This document shows, in pieces, positions 9,003-17,657 of a DNA stretch of 29,750 nt. A program made the translations under genes and the position numbers. The stretch covers positions 1 through 29,750 of the forward strand of contig CAZLQJ010000012.1 in NCBI GenBank assembly GCA_964561705.1, written 5' to 3'. A model generated the notes under the pieces. It did no database searches and was not told the DNA's origin. It saw nothing but the letters and a program-made list of their open reading frames with translations. Each line of letters begins with the position of its first letter. The first letter of the stretch is position 1. This DNA is from HGM12587 sp964561705. GTDB lineage: Bacteria > Bacillota > Clostridia > Lachnospirales > Lachnospiraceae.

Positions 9003-9929
9003 ATGAGAAGAAGAAAAAGAGATTCTATTCCAAGTAAATATGTTTTATCAGGCATTTCAGCAGCCTGCATAATCCTCATGCTTTTATCGTACCTTTTGGG
9101 CTTTCAGGGGGGGCCTTTGGGAACCATCAGCGGTTATTTGTTTGTACCAATCCAAAAGGGGATGAATTATGTCGGATGGTATTTAAGTGACCGTGCCGAC
9201 AATCTGCAGGATCTGCGGGAGGTAATGTCCGAACGTGATGCATTACAGGCACAGGTTGATCAGCTGACTATGGAAAACGGACAGCTGATGCAGGAAAAGT
9301 ATGAATTAGAAGATCTCAGATCTCTCTATAAACTGGATCGGTCTTATTCAAGCTATTCCAAAGTTGCTGCAAATGTAATCGGAAAAGATTCTGGAAACTG
9401 GTTTCACAGTTTTTTGATCGACAAGGGTTCCAAAGATGGAATCAAAGTTGACATGAATGTGTTGGCCGGAAGCGGACTGGTCGGAATTGTTACCAAAGTT
9501 GGTGCAGACTGGGCACAGGTAAGATCAATCATTGATGATACAAGCAATGTCAGTGCGATGATTACTGCAACGGCGGATAACTGCATGGTTAGTGGTAACT
9601 TACAACTGATGTCGGAAGGTGTGATTTCCATATCCCAGTTAAAAGATAGCGATAATCAGGTAGGACCGGGGGCAAAAGTCGTTACCTCTCAGGTGAGTGA
9701 TAAATATCATTCCGGACTGCTCATTGGCTATGTACAAGAACTTCATATGGATGCAAACAATCTGACAAAATCAGGAACATTGACACCGGCCGTGGATTTT
9801 GAACATTTACGTGCGGTACTTGTGATCACAGATGAAAAACGTCAGATTGATCCGGAGGAAGAGGTGCAGGAGGATGCAGCTTCTTCGGAAACAAGAGAAG
9901 ATCAGCCGGAAGCGGAGGATATATCATGA
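9003..9929 (+). CDS. mreC: Rod shape-determining protein MreC
   Basis: Extracytoplasmic scaffold that links MreB to PBP2. The 308-residue protein has a short basic N-terminus (MRRRKRDS), one membrane segment (about 14-36), a predicted coiled coil (about 65-105, DALQAQVDQLTMENGQLMQE) and the beta-rich MreC domain with VDMNVLAGSGLVGIVTKVG. The C-terminal tail is acidic and Glu-rich. AAAGGAG (8988-8994) serves the ATG at 9003; an upstream ATG at 8998 is out of frame and stops immediately. The stop overlaps mreD by four bases. Confidence 0.95.
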   Translation: MRRRKRDSIPSKYVLSGISAACIILMLLSYLLGFQGGPLGTISGYLFVPIQKGMNYVGWYLSDRADNLQDLREVMSERDALQAQVDQLTMENGQLMQEKYELEDLRSLYKLDRSYSSYSKVAANVIGKDSGNWFHSFLIDKGSKDGIKVDMNVLAGSGLVGIVTKVGADWAQVRSIIDDTSNVSAMITATADNCMVSGNLQLMSEGVISISQLKDSDNQVGPGAKVVTSQVSDKYHSGLLIGYVQELHMDANNLTKSGTLTPAVDFEHLRAVLVITDEKRQIDPEEEVQEDAASSETREDQPEAEDIS

Positions 9930-10450
9930 TCAAGAAACGTATTTGCATGTTTTTCACCGTAGCACTTTGCTTCATTCTGCAAAATACAGTTTTTAAAGCA
10001 ATACAATTTGGTGCCATATCTCCCAATCTTTTGCTGATCATTACAGCTTCCTTTGGGTTTATTGGTGGTCGTAAGGAAGGCATGTTTACAGGTTTTTTCT
10101 GTGGATTGTTTATTGATCTGTTTTATGGGCAATTATTTGGATATCATATTTTATTGTATACATTGATTGGCTATGCCAATGGTTTCTTTCATGCAGTATT
10201 TTATGATATGGATATCAAACAGCCGATGTTTTTGATTGCTTTGAGTGATCTGGGCTATGGTTTGATACAGTATTTTTTTCAATTTCTGCTGCGTGGGAAA
10301 TTTGATTTTGGTTTTTATTTTATCAATATCATTCTTCCGGAATTTTTGTATACGGTAGTTTTGATCTTACTTTTCTACCGCATAATCTTATGGCTTTACA
10401 GGAAACTTGAAAAACTGGATGATACAGGGAGTGTAGACGAATTTGTTTGA
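9926..10450 (+). CDS. mreD: Rod shape-determining protein MreD
   Basis: A 174-residue polytopic membrane protein with about five hydrophobic helices, matching MreD in size, hydropathy and position. FFCGLFIDLFYGQLFGYHILLYTLIGY contains the MreD-typical G...D...G pattern (split here by helices). The start overlaps mreC (ATGA), and the end overlaps the PBP2 gene by 8 bases, so mreC-mreD-PBP2 are probably translationally coupled. Sequence conservation in this family is low, so the call leans on context. Confidence 0.9.
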   Translation: MIKKRICMFFTVALCFILQNTVFKAIQFGAISPNLLLIITASFGFIGGRKEGMFTGFFCGLFIDLFYGQLFGYHILLYTLIGYANGFFHAVFYDMDIKQPMFLIALSDLGYGLIQYFFQFLLRGKFDFGFYFINIILPEFLYTVVLILLFYRIILWLYRKLEKLDDTGSVDEFV

Positions 10451-13271
10451 CGACTTTAAAGAATGGCTATTTAGTTTTGTAAAATCAAGAAATTTTGTCC
10501 TGATCGTAATTATGCTTTGTTGCTTTTCGATACTTTTTTCCAGAGTATTTTATTTGCAGATTGTAAAAGGAGCAGAATATCAGGAAACATTTGCTTTAAA
10601 ATTAGAGAGAGAGGTCACTACTGCAAGTACCCGCGGCAAGATTTTTGACAGAAACGGGGAAGTTTTAGCATACAGTGAGCTTTCTTATTCGGTTGCCATT
10701 GAAGATAATGGAAATTACAAAAATGCAAAAGAAAAAAATCAGATCATCTACGATTTGATAAAAATCATTGAAGAAAATGGAGACGAAGTGATCGGTGACT
10801 TTGGAATCATTTATACCAATGGTTCTTATCAGTTTGTAAATGAAGGAACCCGTCTGCTGCGTTTTAAGGCGGATGTTTATGGGCGCACAAAGATTGATGA
10901 CCTGAAAACAGAAGAAGAACTTGCAACACCGGACGACATCATGGATTTTATGTGCGGTGAAAAGAAGTACGATATTGATCAGGGAAATTACAGTGCGGAA
11001 GACAGGCTGAAAATCCTGAATGTAAGATATGCAATGAGTTCTAACAATTTCAAACGTTATGTCAAGACGATTGTTTCGAGTAACGTATCTGAACGCACCG
11101 TAGCTGCAGTTATGGAAAATAGTACCGATCTTCCGGGCGTATCCATTGAAGAGGAGTCTGTGCGAATCTATCCGGATGCAGAGTATTTTGCATCTTTGAT
11201 CGGATGGATCGGAAAAGCATCTTCCGATGAAATCGATGGATTTAATGAAGAAATTGGAAAAGAGAAGTATGAACTGAATGATATTGTGGGAAAATCCGGT
11301 ATTGAACAATACATGGAAATCCAGCTGCAGGGAACCAAAGGATTCCAGACCATTGACGTTGACAGTGTGGGAAATATTTTAAATGTAGAATCTGTGGTAG
11401 AACCGGTTCCGGGAAATGATGTGTATTTGTCAATTGATAAAAATCTTCAGATAGCCTGCTACAACATCATTGAACAGAAACTTGCAGGCGTTTTACTGGA
11501 GAAGATTACCAATACAAAAACTTATACCTCTACCGGAAGGGCGAAAGATATCAAAATCCCAATCTATGATGTATATTTTGCATGCTTTGACAATCATTTG
11601 ATCGATATTGATCATTTTAAAGAAGTCGATGCAACAGATCTTGAAAAGAGCGTACAATCTCGTTTTGAATCGAAACTTTCAGCAGTAGTGGAGAATATCA
11701 GAAGAGAATTAAATGATACGCAGGCAAAGCCATATCAGGATCTTTCTTTGGAAATGAAAAATTATATGAGTTATATTGTCAGCACTTCGTGCCTTATGGG
11801 GGACAACGCTGTTTTGGATCCTGATTCCTCTGACAGCATGTATCAGGCATGGCATACAGATGAAAACATCAGTTTAAAGGAATATCTGGAATATGCGATT
11901 TCCATGAACTGGATCAATGTTGCTAAAATCGCACCGGATACACCGTATCTTGACTCACAGGAAATTTATCATGCACTGGTGGAATATATTGCACAGTCTT
12001 TGCGGGAAGACAGTAAATTTGGAGAAATGCTTTATCGTTTCATGCTTCAGGATGATCTGGTTTCCGGAAAAGAAACTGCAATGCTTCTTTATGAGCAAGG
12101 CGTATTGGATGCAGAGGATGATGAGGACTATGCAAAGCTGCTTTCAGGCGGAATGTCTGCATATGACTTTTTTACCACAAAGATTTCAAAACTGGAGATC
12201 ACACCGGGGATGCTTGCTCTGGAACCCTGTAGTGCAAGTGCGATCGTTACAGATCCGGAAAATGGAGATGTGCTTGCCTGTGTAACCTATCCGGGGTTTG
12301 ATAATAACCGATTGACCAATACCATTGATTCGGAATATTACAGCAAACTATTAAATGACAATTCCAGACCAATGTATAGTCGTGCGACACAGGAACGTAC
12401 TGCACCTGGGTCTACTTTTAAACCATTGTCAGCCTTGGCAGGTCTTTGTGAAGGTGTGATCACGGCAAATGGAACGATTAGCTGTACCGGCGTTTATACA
12501 AAAGTCAGTGATCATCCAAAATGCTGGATATTTACCCAGAGCGGCGGCGCTCACGGGTCAGAAAATGTCATTGATGCGATCAAAGATTCCTGTAACTGTT
12601 ATTTCTATGAAGTCGGATACCGTCTGGGAACCAGCGGAAATGGTCTTTCGAATGACCTGGGACTTGAAAAACTGGCAAAATATGCGGAAATGTTTGGCTT
12701 GGGAGAAAAGTCCGGACTTGAGACGGAAGAAAGCGATCCACAGATTTCTGATAAGCTGATCGTTCCGTCAGCTATTGGCCAGGGAAGTCATAACTATACA
12801 GTTTCACAGCTGGCACGTTATGTGACAACGATTGCCAATAGCGGCACCTGCTACAACCTGTCACTGTTAAATAAAATGACGGATTCTTCTGGAAATTTAG
12901 TTGAAGAATATGGTTCCACGGTGTATAATAAACTGGATGTACCGCAGGAATATCTTCATACAATTCAAAAAGGTATGAGCGAATATGCCATGAATTCTTC
13001 AGTGATCAACAAGGTGCCCGTTTCCAGTGCCGGTAAAACGGGAACTGCAGAACAGTCTGTAAATCATCCGAACCATGCGTTATTTATTGGATATGCACCA
13101 TTTGAAGATCCGGAGATTGCAGTTACAGTCAGAATTGCAAATGGTTATACATCAGCGAATGCTGCATCGATCGCAGCAGATGTTTATAAATATTATTTTA
13201 ACCTTGAAGAGGAAGAAGAATTATTAAGCGGAGAAGCAACTTCCGCTGAAGGTACAGTAATTGGAGAGTAA
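10443..13271 (+). CDS. mrdA: Penicillin-binding protein 2 (class B transpeptidase), long form
   Basis: The elongation transpeptidase that partners RodA. At 942 residues it is well above the roughly 600-700 usual for PBP2. There is an N-terminal membrane anchor (about 14-36), then the PBP dimerisation domain (STRGKIFDRNGEVLAYS; VGKSGIEQYMEIQLQG). The catalytic motifs are S657TFK, S716CN and K865TG(T). The extra length is an insertion of about 240 residues (roughly 355-592), rich in acidic residues and predicted helices, placed between the first and second segments of the transpeptidase domain. The start is TTG at 10443, overlapping mreD by 8 bases, with AGGGAG at 10426-10431. No nearby ATG gives a complete N-terminus. 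Confidence 0.93.
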   Translation: MFDDFKEWLFSFVKSRNFVLIVIMLCCFSILFSRVFYLQIVKGAEYQETFALKLEREVTTASTRGKIFDRNGEVLAYSELSYSVAIEDNGNYKNAKEKNQIIYDLIKIIEENGDEVIGDFGIIYTNGSYQFVNEGTRLLRFKADVYGRTKIDDLKTEEELATPDDIMDFMCGEKKYDIDQGNYSAEDRLKILNVRYAMSSNNFKRYVKTIVSSNVSERTVAAVMENSTDLPGVSIEEESVRIYPDAEYFASLIGWIGKASSDEIDGFNEEIGKEKYELNDIVGKSGIEQYMEIQLQGTKGFQTIDVDSVGNILNVESVVEPVPGNDVYLSIDKNLQIACYNIIEQKLAGVLLEKITNTKTYTSTGRAKDIKIPIYDVYFACFDNHLIDIDHFKEVDATDLEKSVQSRFESKLSAVVENIRRELNDTQAKPYQDLSLEMKNYMSYIVSTSCLMGDNAVLDPDSSDSMYQAWHTDENISLKEYLEYAISMNWINVAKIAPDTPYLDSQEIYHALVEYIAQSLREDSKFGEMLYRFMLQDDLVSGKETAMLLYEQGVLDAEDDEDYAKLLSGGMSAYDFFTTKISKLEITPGMLALEPCSASAIVTDPENGDVLACVTYPGFDNNRLTNTIDSEYYSKLLNDNSRPMYSRATQERTAPGSTFKPLSALAGLCEGVITANGTISCTGVYTKVSDHPKCWIFTQSGGAHGSENVIDAIKDSCNCYFYEVGYRLGTSGNGLSNDLGLEKLAKYAEMFGLGEKSGLETEESDPQISDKLIVPSAIGQGSHNYTVSQLARYVTTIANSGTCYNLSLLNKMTDSSGNLVEEYGSTVYNKLDVPQEYLHTIQKGMSEYAMNSSVINKVPVSSAGKTGTAEQSVNHPNHALFIGYAPFEDPEIAVTVRIANGYTSANAASIAADVYKYYFNLEEEEELLSGEATSAEGTVIGE

Positions 13272-13282
13272 CAAGGAGAGTT

Positions 13283-13990
13283 ATGGAACAGGCAGTTGTA
13301 ATCAAAAGTAACCGACACGGTCTGACCGTTGTTTTAGATCCTGAGATGGAATTTGAAACCTTGCGGCATATATTGGCAGAAAAATTTGCCGAATCAAGAA
13401 ACTTCTTTAAAGGAGCAGAATTCGCGATTGCATTTGAAGGAAGAACATTGTCACAGGAAGAACAATTGATTCTGATTCAGGAAATGGTCACCAATGCGGG
13501 CATCAAGGTTCCATGTATTGTAGATACAGATGCTGCGAAAGAAGCGATCATGAAACAGACATTGGAACAGACAAAAACATCTCAGGAGATTATGGGAACC
13601 GGAGACGGAAAATTTTATAAAGGTACCCTTCGTTCTGGACAGGTTCTGGAGTCTGAGACCAGTATTATTATCCTGGGAGATGTAAATCCGGGAGCTACCG
13701 TAGTATCAAAGGGAAATGTGATTGTTCTTGGAACCTTAAAGGGAAGCATTTATGTAGGTGCTGCCGGAAATGAAAATACCTTTGTGGCTGCATTATCTAT
13801 GGATCCAATGCAGATACGTATCGCAGATTATATTGCAAGAAATTCTGATAGTCCTGAAAAGAAGGACAAGAAGAAATTCCTGAAGAAAAAAGATCTTCAG
13901 GATGAGCAGCCGATGATCGCATATGTGGATGCTGGAAATATATATATTGAACCAATTACAAAAGAAGTTTTAGCAGATATTAATATATAG
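13283..13990 (+). CDS. minC: Septum site-determining protein MinC
   Basis: Inhibits FtsZ assembly away from midcell. The 235-residue product has the variable N-terminal FtsZ-interacting domain (about 1-100) and the conserved C-terminal beta-helix dimerisation domain (LRSGQVLES; LGDVNPGATVVSKGNVIVLGTLKG). A Lys-rich stretch (KKDKKKFLKKKD, about residues 193-204) sits near the end of the helix and is a lineage-specific embellishment. AAGGAG lies close upstream of the ATG. minC-minD-minE follow each other with gaps of 19 and 13 bases. Confidence 0.95.
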   Translation: MEQAVVIKSNRHGLTVVLDPEMEFETLRHILAEKFAESRNFFKGAEFAIAFEGRTLSQEEQLILIQEMVTNAGIKVPCIVDTDAAKEAIMKQTLEQTKTSQEIMGTGDGKFYKGTLRSGQVLESETSIIILGDVNPGATVVSKGNVIVLGTLKGSIYVGAAGNENTFVAALSMDPMQIRIADYIARNSDSPEKKDKKKFLKKKDLQDEQPMIAYVDAGNIYIEPITKEVLADINI

Positions 13991-14009
13991 ACCGATGGAG
14001 GAGTAAAAA

Positions 14010-14795
14010 ATGAGTGAAGTAATTGTAATCACATCTGGAAAAGGTGGCGTAGGAAAGACAACTACTACTGCAAACTTAGGTACTGGGCTTGCAAAATTAA
14101 ACAAAAAAGTGGTAATGATCGATACTGATATCGGACTTCGTAACTTAGACGTTGTTATGGGACTTGAAAATCGCATCGTATATAATCTTGTAGATGTTGT
14201 TGAAGGAAATTGCCGTATCAAACAGGCTTTGATCAAAGATAAAAGATATCCAAACTTATGTCTGCTTCCGTCAGCACAGACAAGAGATAAAAACTCTGTA
14301 ACACCGGAACAGATGGTTAAATTAATTGAAGAATTAAAAGAAGATTTTGATTACATATTGTTGGATTGTCCGGCTGGTATTGAACAGGGCTTTAAAAATG
14401 CGATCGCAGCAGCAGATCGTGCACTGATCGTAACAACACCGGAAGTATCACCAGTACGTGATGCAGACCGTATCATTGGTCTTTTGGAAGCAAATGACAT
14501 TCATAAAATCGACTTGATCGTAAACCGTCTCCGCATGGATATGGTAAAACGTGGTGATATGATGTCTATCGAAGATGTGATTGAAATCCTTGCAATCGAT
14601 CTGATCGGAGCGGTACCGGATGACGACAGCATCGTTGTTTCTACAAACCAGGGCGAACCTTGTGTAGGTGATGATTCCCTGGCTGGACAGGCGTATATGA
14701 ACATCTGTAAACGTGTGATGGGTGAAGATATTCCAATGTTAAATCTTGATGTAAAAGAAGGTTTCTTTAAGAAACTTTCGAAACTGTTTAAATAG
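14010..14795 (+). CDS. minD: Septum site-determining ATPase MinD
   Basis: A ParA/MinD-type ATPase that recruits MinC to the membrane. The deviant Walker A motif KGGVGKTT has signature Lys11 and P-loop Lys16. The Walker B-like strand is DYILLDCPAG. The C-terminal GFFKKLSKLFK is a short amphipathic membrane-targeting helix, as in other MinD proteins. Length 261 is typical. GGAGGAG-type RBS lies just before the ATG. With MinE present, an oscillating system is possible. Confidence 0.97.
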   Translation: MSEVIVITSGKGGVGKTTTTANLGTGLAKLNKKVVMIDTDIGLRNLDVVMGLENRIVYNLVDVVEGNCRIKQALIKDKRYPNLCLLPSAQTRDKNSVTPEQMVKLIEELKEDFDYILLDCPAGIEQGFKNAIAAADRALIVTTPEVSPVRDADRIIGLLEANDIHKIDLIVNRLRMDMVKRGDMMSIEDVIEILAIDLIGAVPDDDSIVVSTNQGEPCVGDDSLAGQAYMNICKRVMGEDIPMLNLDVKEGFFKKLSKLFK

Positions 14796-14808
14796 AGGGG
14801 GTAAAATC

Positions 14809-15084
14809 ATGGCTTTATTAGATTTTTTTAAGAAAAAATCCTCTGGAAGTATGGCGAAAGACCGTTTAAAACTTGTTTTGGTCTCAGACCGCGCAAATTG
14901 CTCACCGGAGATCATGGAAGCAATCAAAAATGATATTATAAAAGTAATTTCTAAATATATGGAAATTGATTGTGCAGGTTTGGATATTCAGATCACACAG
15001 ACAGAATCTGAAACATCAAACGGATCCGTTCCGGCACTCTGCGCGAATATTCCAATTCTGGATATGAAACAGCGTAAAAATTAA
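14809..15084 (+). CDS. minE: Cell division topological specificity factor MinE
   Basis: A 91-residue MinE that stimulates the MinD ATPase and confines MinC/MinD to the poles. The N-terminal MALLDFFKKKSSGSMAKDRLKLVLVSDRA matches the MinE membrane-binding and anti-MinCD segment; the rest is the beta-alpha topological specificity domain (IKVISKYMEID). The AGAGGGGG-type RBS is just upstream. Presence of MinE rather than DivIVA alone fits clostridial Min systems. Confidence 0.95.
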   Translation: MALLDFFKKKSSGSMAKDRLKLVLVSDRANCSPEIMEAIKNDIIKVISKYMEIDCAGLDIQITQTESETSNGSVPALCANIPILDMKQRKN

Positions 15085-15092
15085 GGAGATCT

Positions 15093-16199
15093 ATGTTTAA
15101 ACAGTACCAGTTTCGTAATTATCGGATAAAACTAGTGATTTTGGTTTATTTACTGACGACCATCGGCATTCTTGTAATCGGAAGCGCGGAAAAAAGTTAT
15201 CAAAGTCAGCAAATTCTAGGATTGGTGCTGGGGTCGGCTGCAATGTTAGTATGCTCACTGATCGATTATAATATTTTTATGAATCTTCATTGGGGAGTAT
15301 ACCTGTTTAATCTGCTTCTTTTAATCATTGTATTATCACCCTTGGGGAAAGAAGTAAATGGAGCGCAGAGATGGATTGATTTGAAAATTTTTCAAATTCA
15401 GCCATCCGAGCTTGCAAAGATTTTATTGATCCTGTTTTTTGCCAGATTTTTTTCAGACAACCATGATAAGATTAATGAGCCAAAAACAATTTTGGCCTCT
15501 TTGATCCTGTTTGGAATACCGGCGGTTCTGATTTTAAAAGAGCCGGATCTTTCTACAACGATTACAATTTCTTTGGTATTTTGTGCATTGATCTTTGTTA
15601 CAGGATTTAGTTACCGTTATATAGCTGCAATGCTGGCTGTCATCGTTCCAAGTGTTTTGGTCTTTTTGGGTTATGTTATGAGAGAAGATCAGAAATTGCT
15701 GGAAGGTTATCAAAGGGATCGTATTATGGCATGGTTAAATCCTGCTAAATATGCAGATAAGGCATATCAACAGCAAAATTCAATCATGGCCATCGGCTCC
15801 GGTCAGCTAACCGGTAAGGGATTAAACAATACAGCAGTTGCCTCTGTAAAAAATGCAGATTACATCGTGGAACCACAGACGGATTTCGTTTTTGCGGTAG
15901 CTGGTGAAGAACTTGGATTTATTGGAACTGTTACGATCATTTTATTGTTGCTGTTGATCGTGATCGAAATTATTATGATAGGCAGAAATGCGAAAGATTT
16001 AGCAGGAAATCTGATCTGTTGCGGCGTTGCAGCCTGGATTGGATTTCAGGGCTTTATCAATATATGTGTAGCAACCGGACTGATGCCAAATACCGGGGTT
16101 CCATTACCTTTTGTCAGCTATGGTCTAACTTCTCTGGCCTCGCTGTATATTGCAATCGGAATCGTATTGAATGTTGGTCTGCAGCCGCGAAAATATTAG
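15093..16199 (+). CDS. rodA: Peptidoglycan glycosyltransferase RodA (SEDS)
   Basis: SEDS-family glycan polymerase of the elongation complex, partner of PBP2. The 368-residue product is polytopic (about 10 helices). Family blocks include IQPSELAKILLILFFARFF, KEPDLSTTITIS, VEPQTDFVFAVAGEELGF and GLMPNTGVPLPFVSYG. AAGGAG is close before the ATG. It sits directly after minE, so division-site selection and elongation genes are in one transcriptional unit. RodA rather than FtsW is preferred because of the mre/PBP2 context. Confidence 0.93.
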   Translation: MFKQYQFRNYRIKLVILVYLLTTIGILVIGSAEKSYQSQQILGLVLGSAAMLVCSLIDYNIFMNLHWGVYLFNLLLLIIVLSPLGKEVNGAQRWIDLKIFQIQPSELAKILLILFFARFFSDNHDKINEPKTILASLILFGIPAVLILKEPDLSTTITISLVFCALIFVTGFSYRYIAAMLAVIVPSVLVFLGYVMREDQKLLEGYQRDRIMAWLNPAKYADKAYQQQNSIMAIGSGQLTGKGLNNTAVASVKNADYIVEPQTDFVFAVAGEELGFIGTVTIILLLLLIVIEIIMIGRNAKDLAGNLICCGVAAWIGFQGFINICVATGLMPNTGVPLPFVSYGLTSLASLYIAIGIVLNVGLQPRKY

Positions 16200-16218
16200 A
16201 GAAGGGAGAGTATTCGTT

Positions 16219-16614
16219 ATGAATATTGGTTTAATCGCTCATGATGCAAAAAAGAAGCTGATGCAGAATTTTTGTATCGCATATAGGGGAATTTTGTGTA
16301 AAAATGAACTCTATGCAACAGGAACCACGGGGAGACTGATCGAGGAGGTTGCAAATCTGAATATTCACAAATACCTTGCTGGTCATCTTGGGGGAGAGCA
16401 GCAGTTATGTGCACAGATTGAACATAACCAGATTGACCTTGTCATTTTTTTGCGTGATGCACAGAAACCAAAGTCACATGAACCGGATGTTAATAATGTC
16501 GTTCGCCTTTGTGATGTGCATAACATTCCGCTTGCAACAAATTTGGCTACTGCTGAATTATTGATCAAATCACTTGACAGAGGAGATTTAGAGTGGCGTG
16601 AAATGTATAAATAA
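16219..16614 (+). CDS. mgsA: Methylglyoxal synthase-like protein with Glu at the catalytic Asp position
   Basis: Methylglyoxal synthase converts dihydroxyacetone phosphate to methylglyoxal and phosphate, a bypass of lower glycolysis. The 131-residue protein aligns without gaps to my memory of E. coli MgsA in the active-site region. H8, D9 and K12 match H19, D20, K23. YATGTTG (32-38) is the phosphate loop. D80, H87 and D90 match D91, H98, D101. The catalytic base position (E. coli D71, in GGDQQ) is Glu60 (GGEQQ). The start is ATG 16219, served by GGGAGAG at 16204-16210. An in-frame ATG at 16171 lies inside rodA and has no RBS. It overlaps the next gene by 17 bases. Whether it is fully active is uncertain. 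Confidence 0.88.
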   Translation: MNIGLIAHDAKKKLMQNFCIAYRGILCKNELYATGTTGRLIEEVANLNIHKYLAGHLGGEQQLCAQIEHNQIDLVIFLRDAQKPKSHEPDVNNVVRLCDVHNIPLATNLATAELLIKSLDRGDLEWREMYK

Positions 16615-17587
16615 AGTGGGAAAACAAATTTTAGCCGTGTCTTTATGCACGGCTTTGGCTTTATCTTCAGCCGGATGTTCAGGAAAAGCATATATCAGTG
16701 ATGCCTATGATCTGAATAGTGATATCTATGGATTGGTCAGTGAAGAAGTTACGGAAAATGCAGGTCATTTGATGGGACAATCCGTCTGCATCGCAAATGA
16801 AGAAATTGACCAGCCGGAGGTAGATATGTCTCTTGCGGAAAGCGCTGGTTTGTTCAATATTACAGATCATGAGACGCTGTATGCAAAATATGTACATGAA
16901 AAGTTGTATCCTGCGAGTACAACAAAGATCCTGACGGCATACGTCACACTATACTATGCAAATCTGGATGATATTGTAACAATCACATCAGATCATATCG
17001 CATTAGAAAGCGGATCCAGTCACTGTGGTTTAAAAGTGGGTGACCAGGTTTCCGTGCGGACACTTCTTTACGGATTGCTTTTGAAATCGGCCAATGATGC
17101 GGCGAATGCACTGGCGGATCATATTTCAGGCAGTACGGAAATGTTTGCAGAATTAATGAACCAGGAAGCGATGCTTCTGGGAGCCTCAAACAGCCATTTT
17201 GTAAATGCACATGGTCTGCATGATGACGAGCACTATACCACGGTTTATGATCTTTATCTGATTTTTCAGGCAGCACTGCAAAATGAAACATTTCGTGAAA
17301 TAGCAGGATCTGTCTCATATCAGGCTTCTTATCTGGATGCAAAAGGAAATCCGGTTACGGTTCAATGGAATAATACTATGCAGTATTTTACACGCAATAA
17401 AATACCACCGGAGGGGATAACTGTACTGGCAGGAAAAACCGGTACGACTTCTAAAGCTCTTTCCTGTCTGGTTCTTTTGTCAGAAAATCTGGAAGGGAAA
17501 GAATATATTTCTATTATTCTGAAGTCCAGGGATCGCGGCGTGTTATATGAAGAAATGAATGATTTATTGGAAGAAATCAACAAATAG
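16598..17587 (+). CDS. D-alanyl-D-alanine carboxypeptidase, lipoprotein type
   Basis: A serine-type D,D-carboxypeptidase (peptidase S11) that trims the terminal D-Ala from stem peptides. The active-site motifs are S107TTK, S164AN and K280TG. The N-terminus is a signal peptide ending in a likely lipobox (LSSAGC, C27), so the protein is probably lipid-anchored outside the membrane. At 329 residues it stops soon after the catalytic domain and lacks the C-terminal PBP5-type domain of longer DacA/DacF enzymes. The start is GTG 16598, inside the end of mgsA, with AGAGGAG about 12 bases upstream; GTG 16616 is a weaker alternative. It closes the mre-min-rodA block. Confidence 0.9.
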   Translation: MKCINKVGKQILAVSLCTALALSSAGCSGKAYISDAYDLNSDIYGLVSEEVTENAGHLMGQSVCIANEEIDQPEVDMSLAESAGLFNITDHETLYAKYVHEKLYPASTTKILTAYVTLYYANLDDIVTITSDHIALESGSSHCGLKVGDQVSVRTLLYGLLLKSANDAANALADHISGSTEMFAELMNQEAMLLGASNSHFVNAHGLHDDEHYTTVYDLYLIFQAALQNETFREIAGSVSYQASYLDAKGNPVTVQWNNTMQYFTRNKIPPEGITVLAGKTGTTSKALSCLVLLSENLEGKEYISIILKSRDRGVLYEEMNDLLEEINK

Positions 17588-17590
17588 ACA

Positions 17591-17619
17591 TTGTATTTTG
17601 GATATTTTTGTAGTATAAT
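17591..17619 (+). promoter_or_regulatory. sigma-A-type promoter
   Basis: TTGTAT (17591-17596) and a perfect TATAAT (17614-17619) are separated by 17 bases, just downstream of the carboxypeptidase stop and 39 bases before the next ATG. The -10 is strong and the -35 weak. Confidence 0.65.
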
Positions 17620-17657
17620 TTACAATCATAACAGGCAAACCTAAGGAGGACATACAA

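Noticed and set aside
16171..16218. Upstream in-frame ATG for the methylglyoxal synthase gene
   Set aside because: It lies inside rodA without an RBS and adds residues unlike any MgsA. ATG 16219 has a good RBS and gives the family N-terminus.
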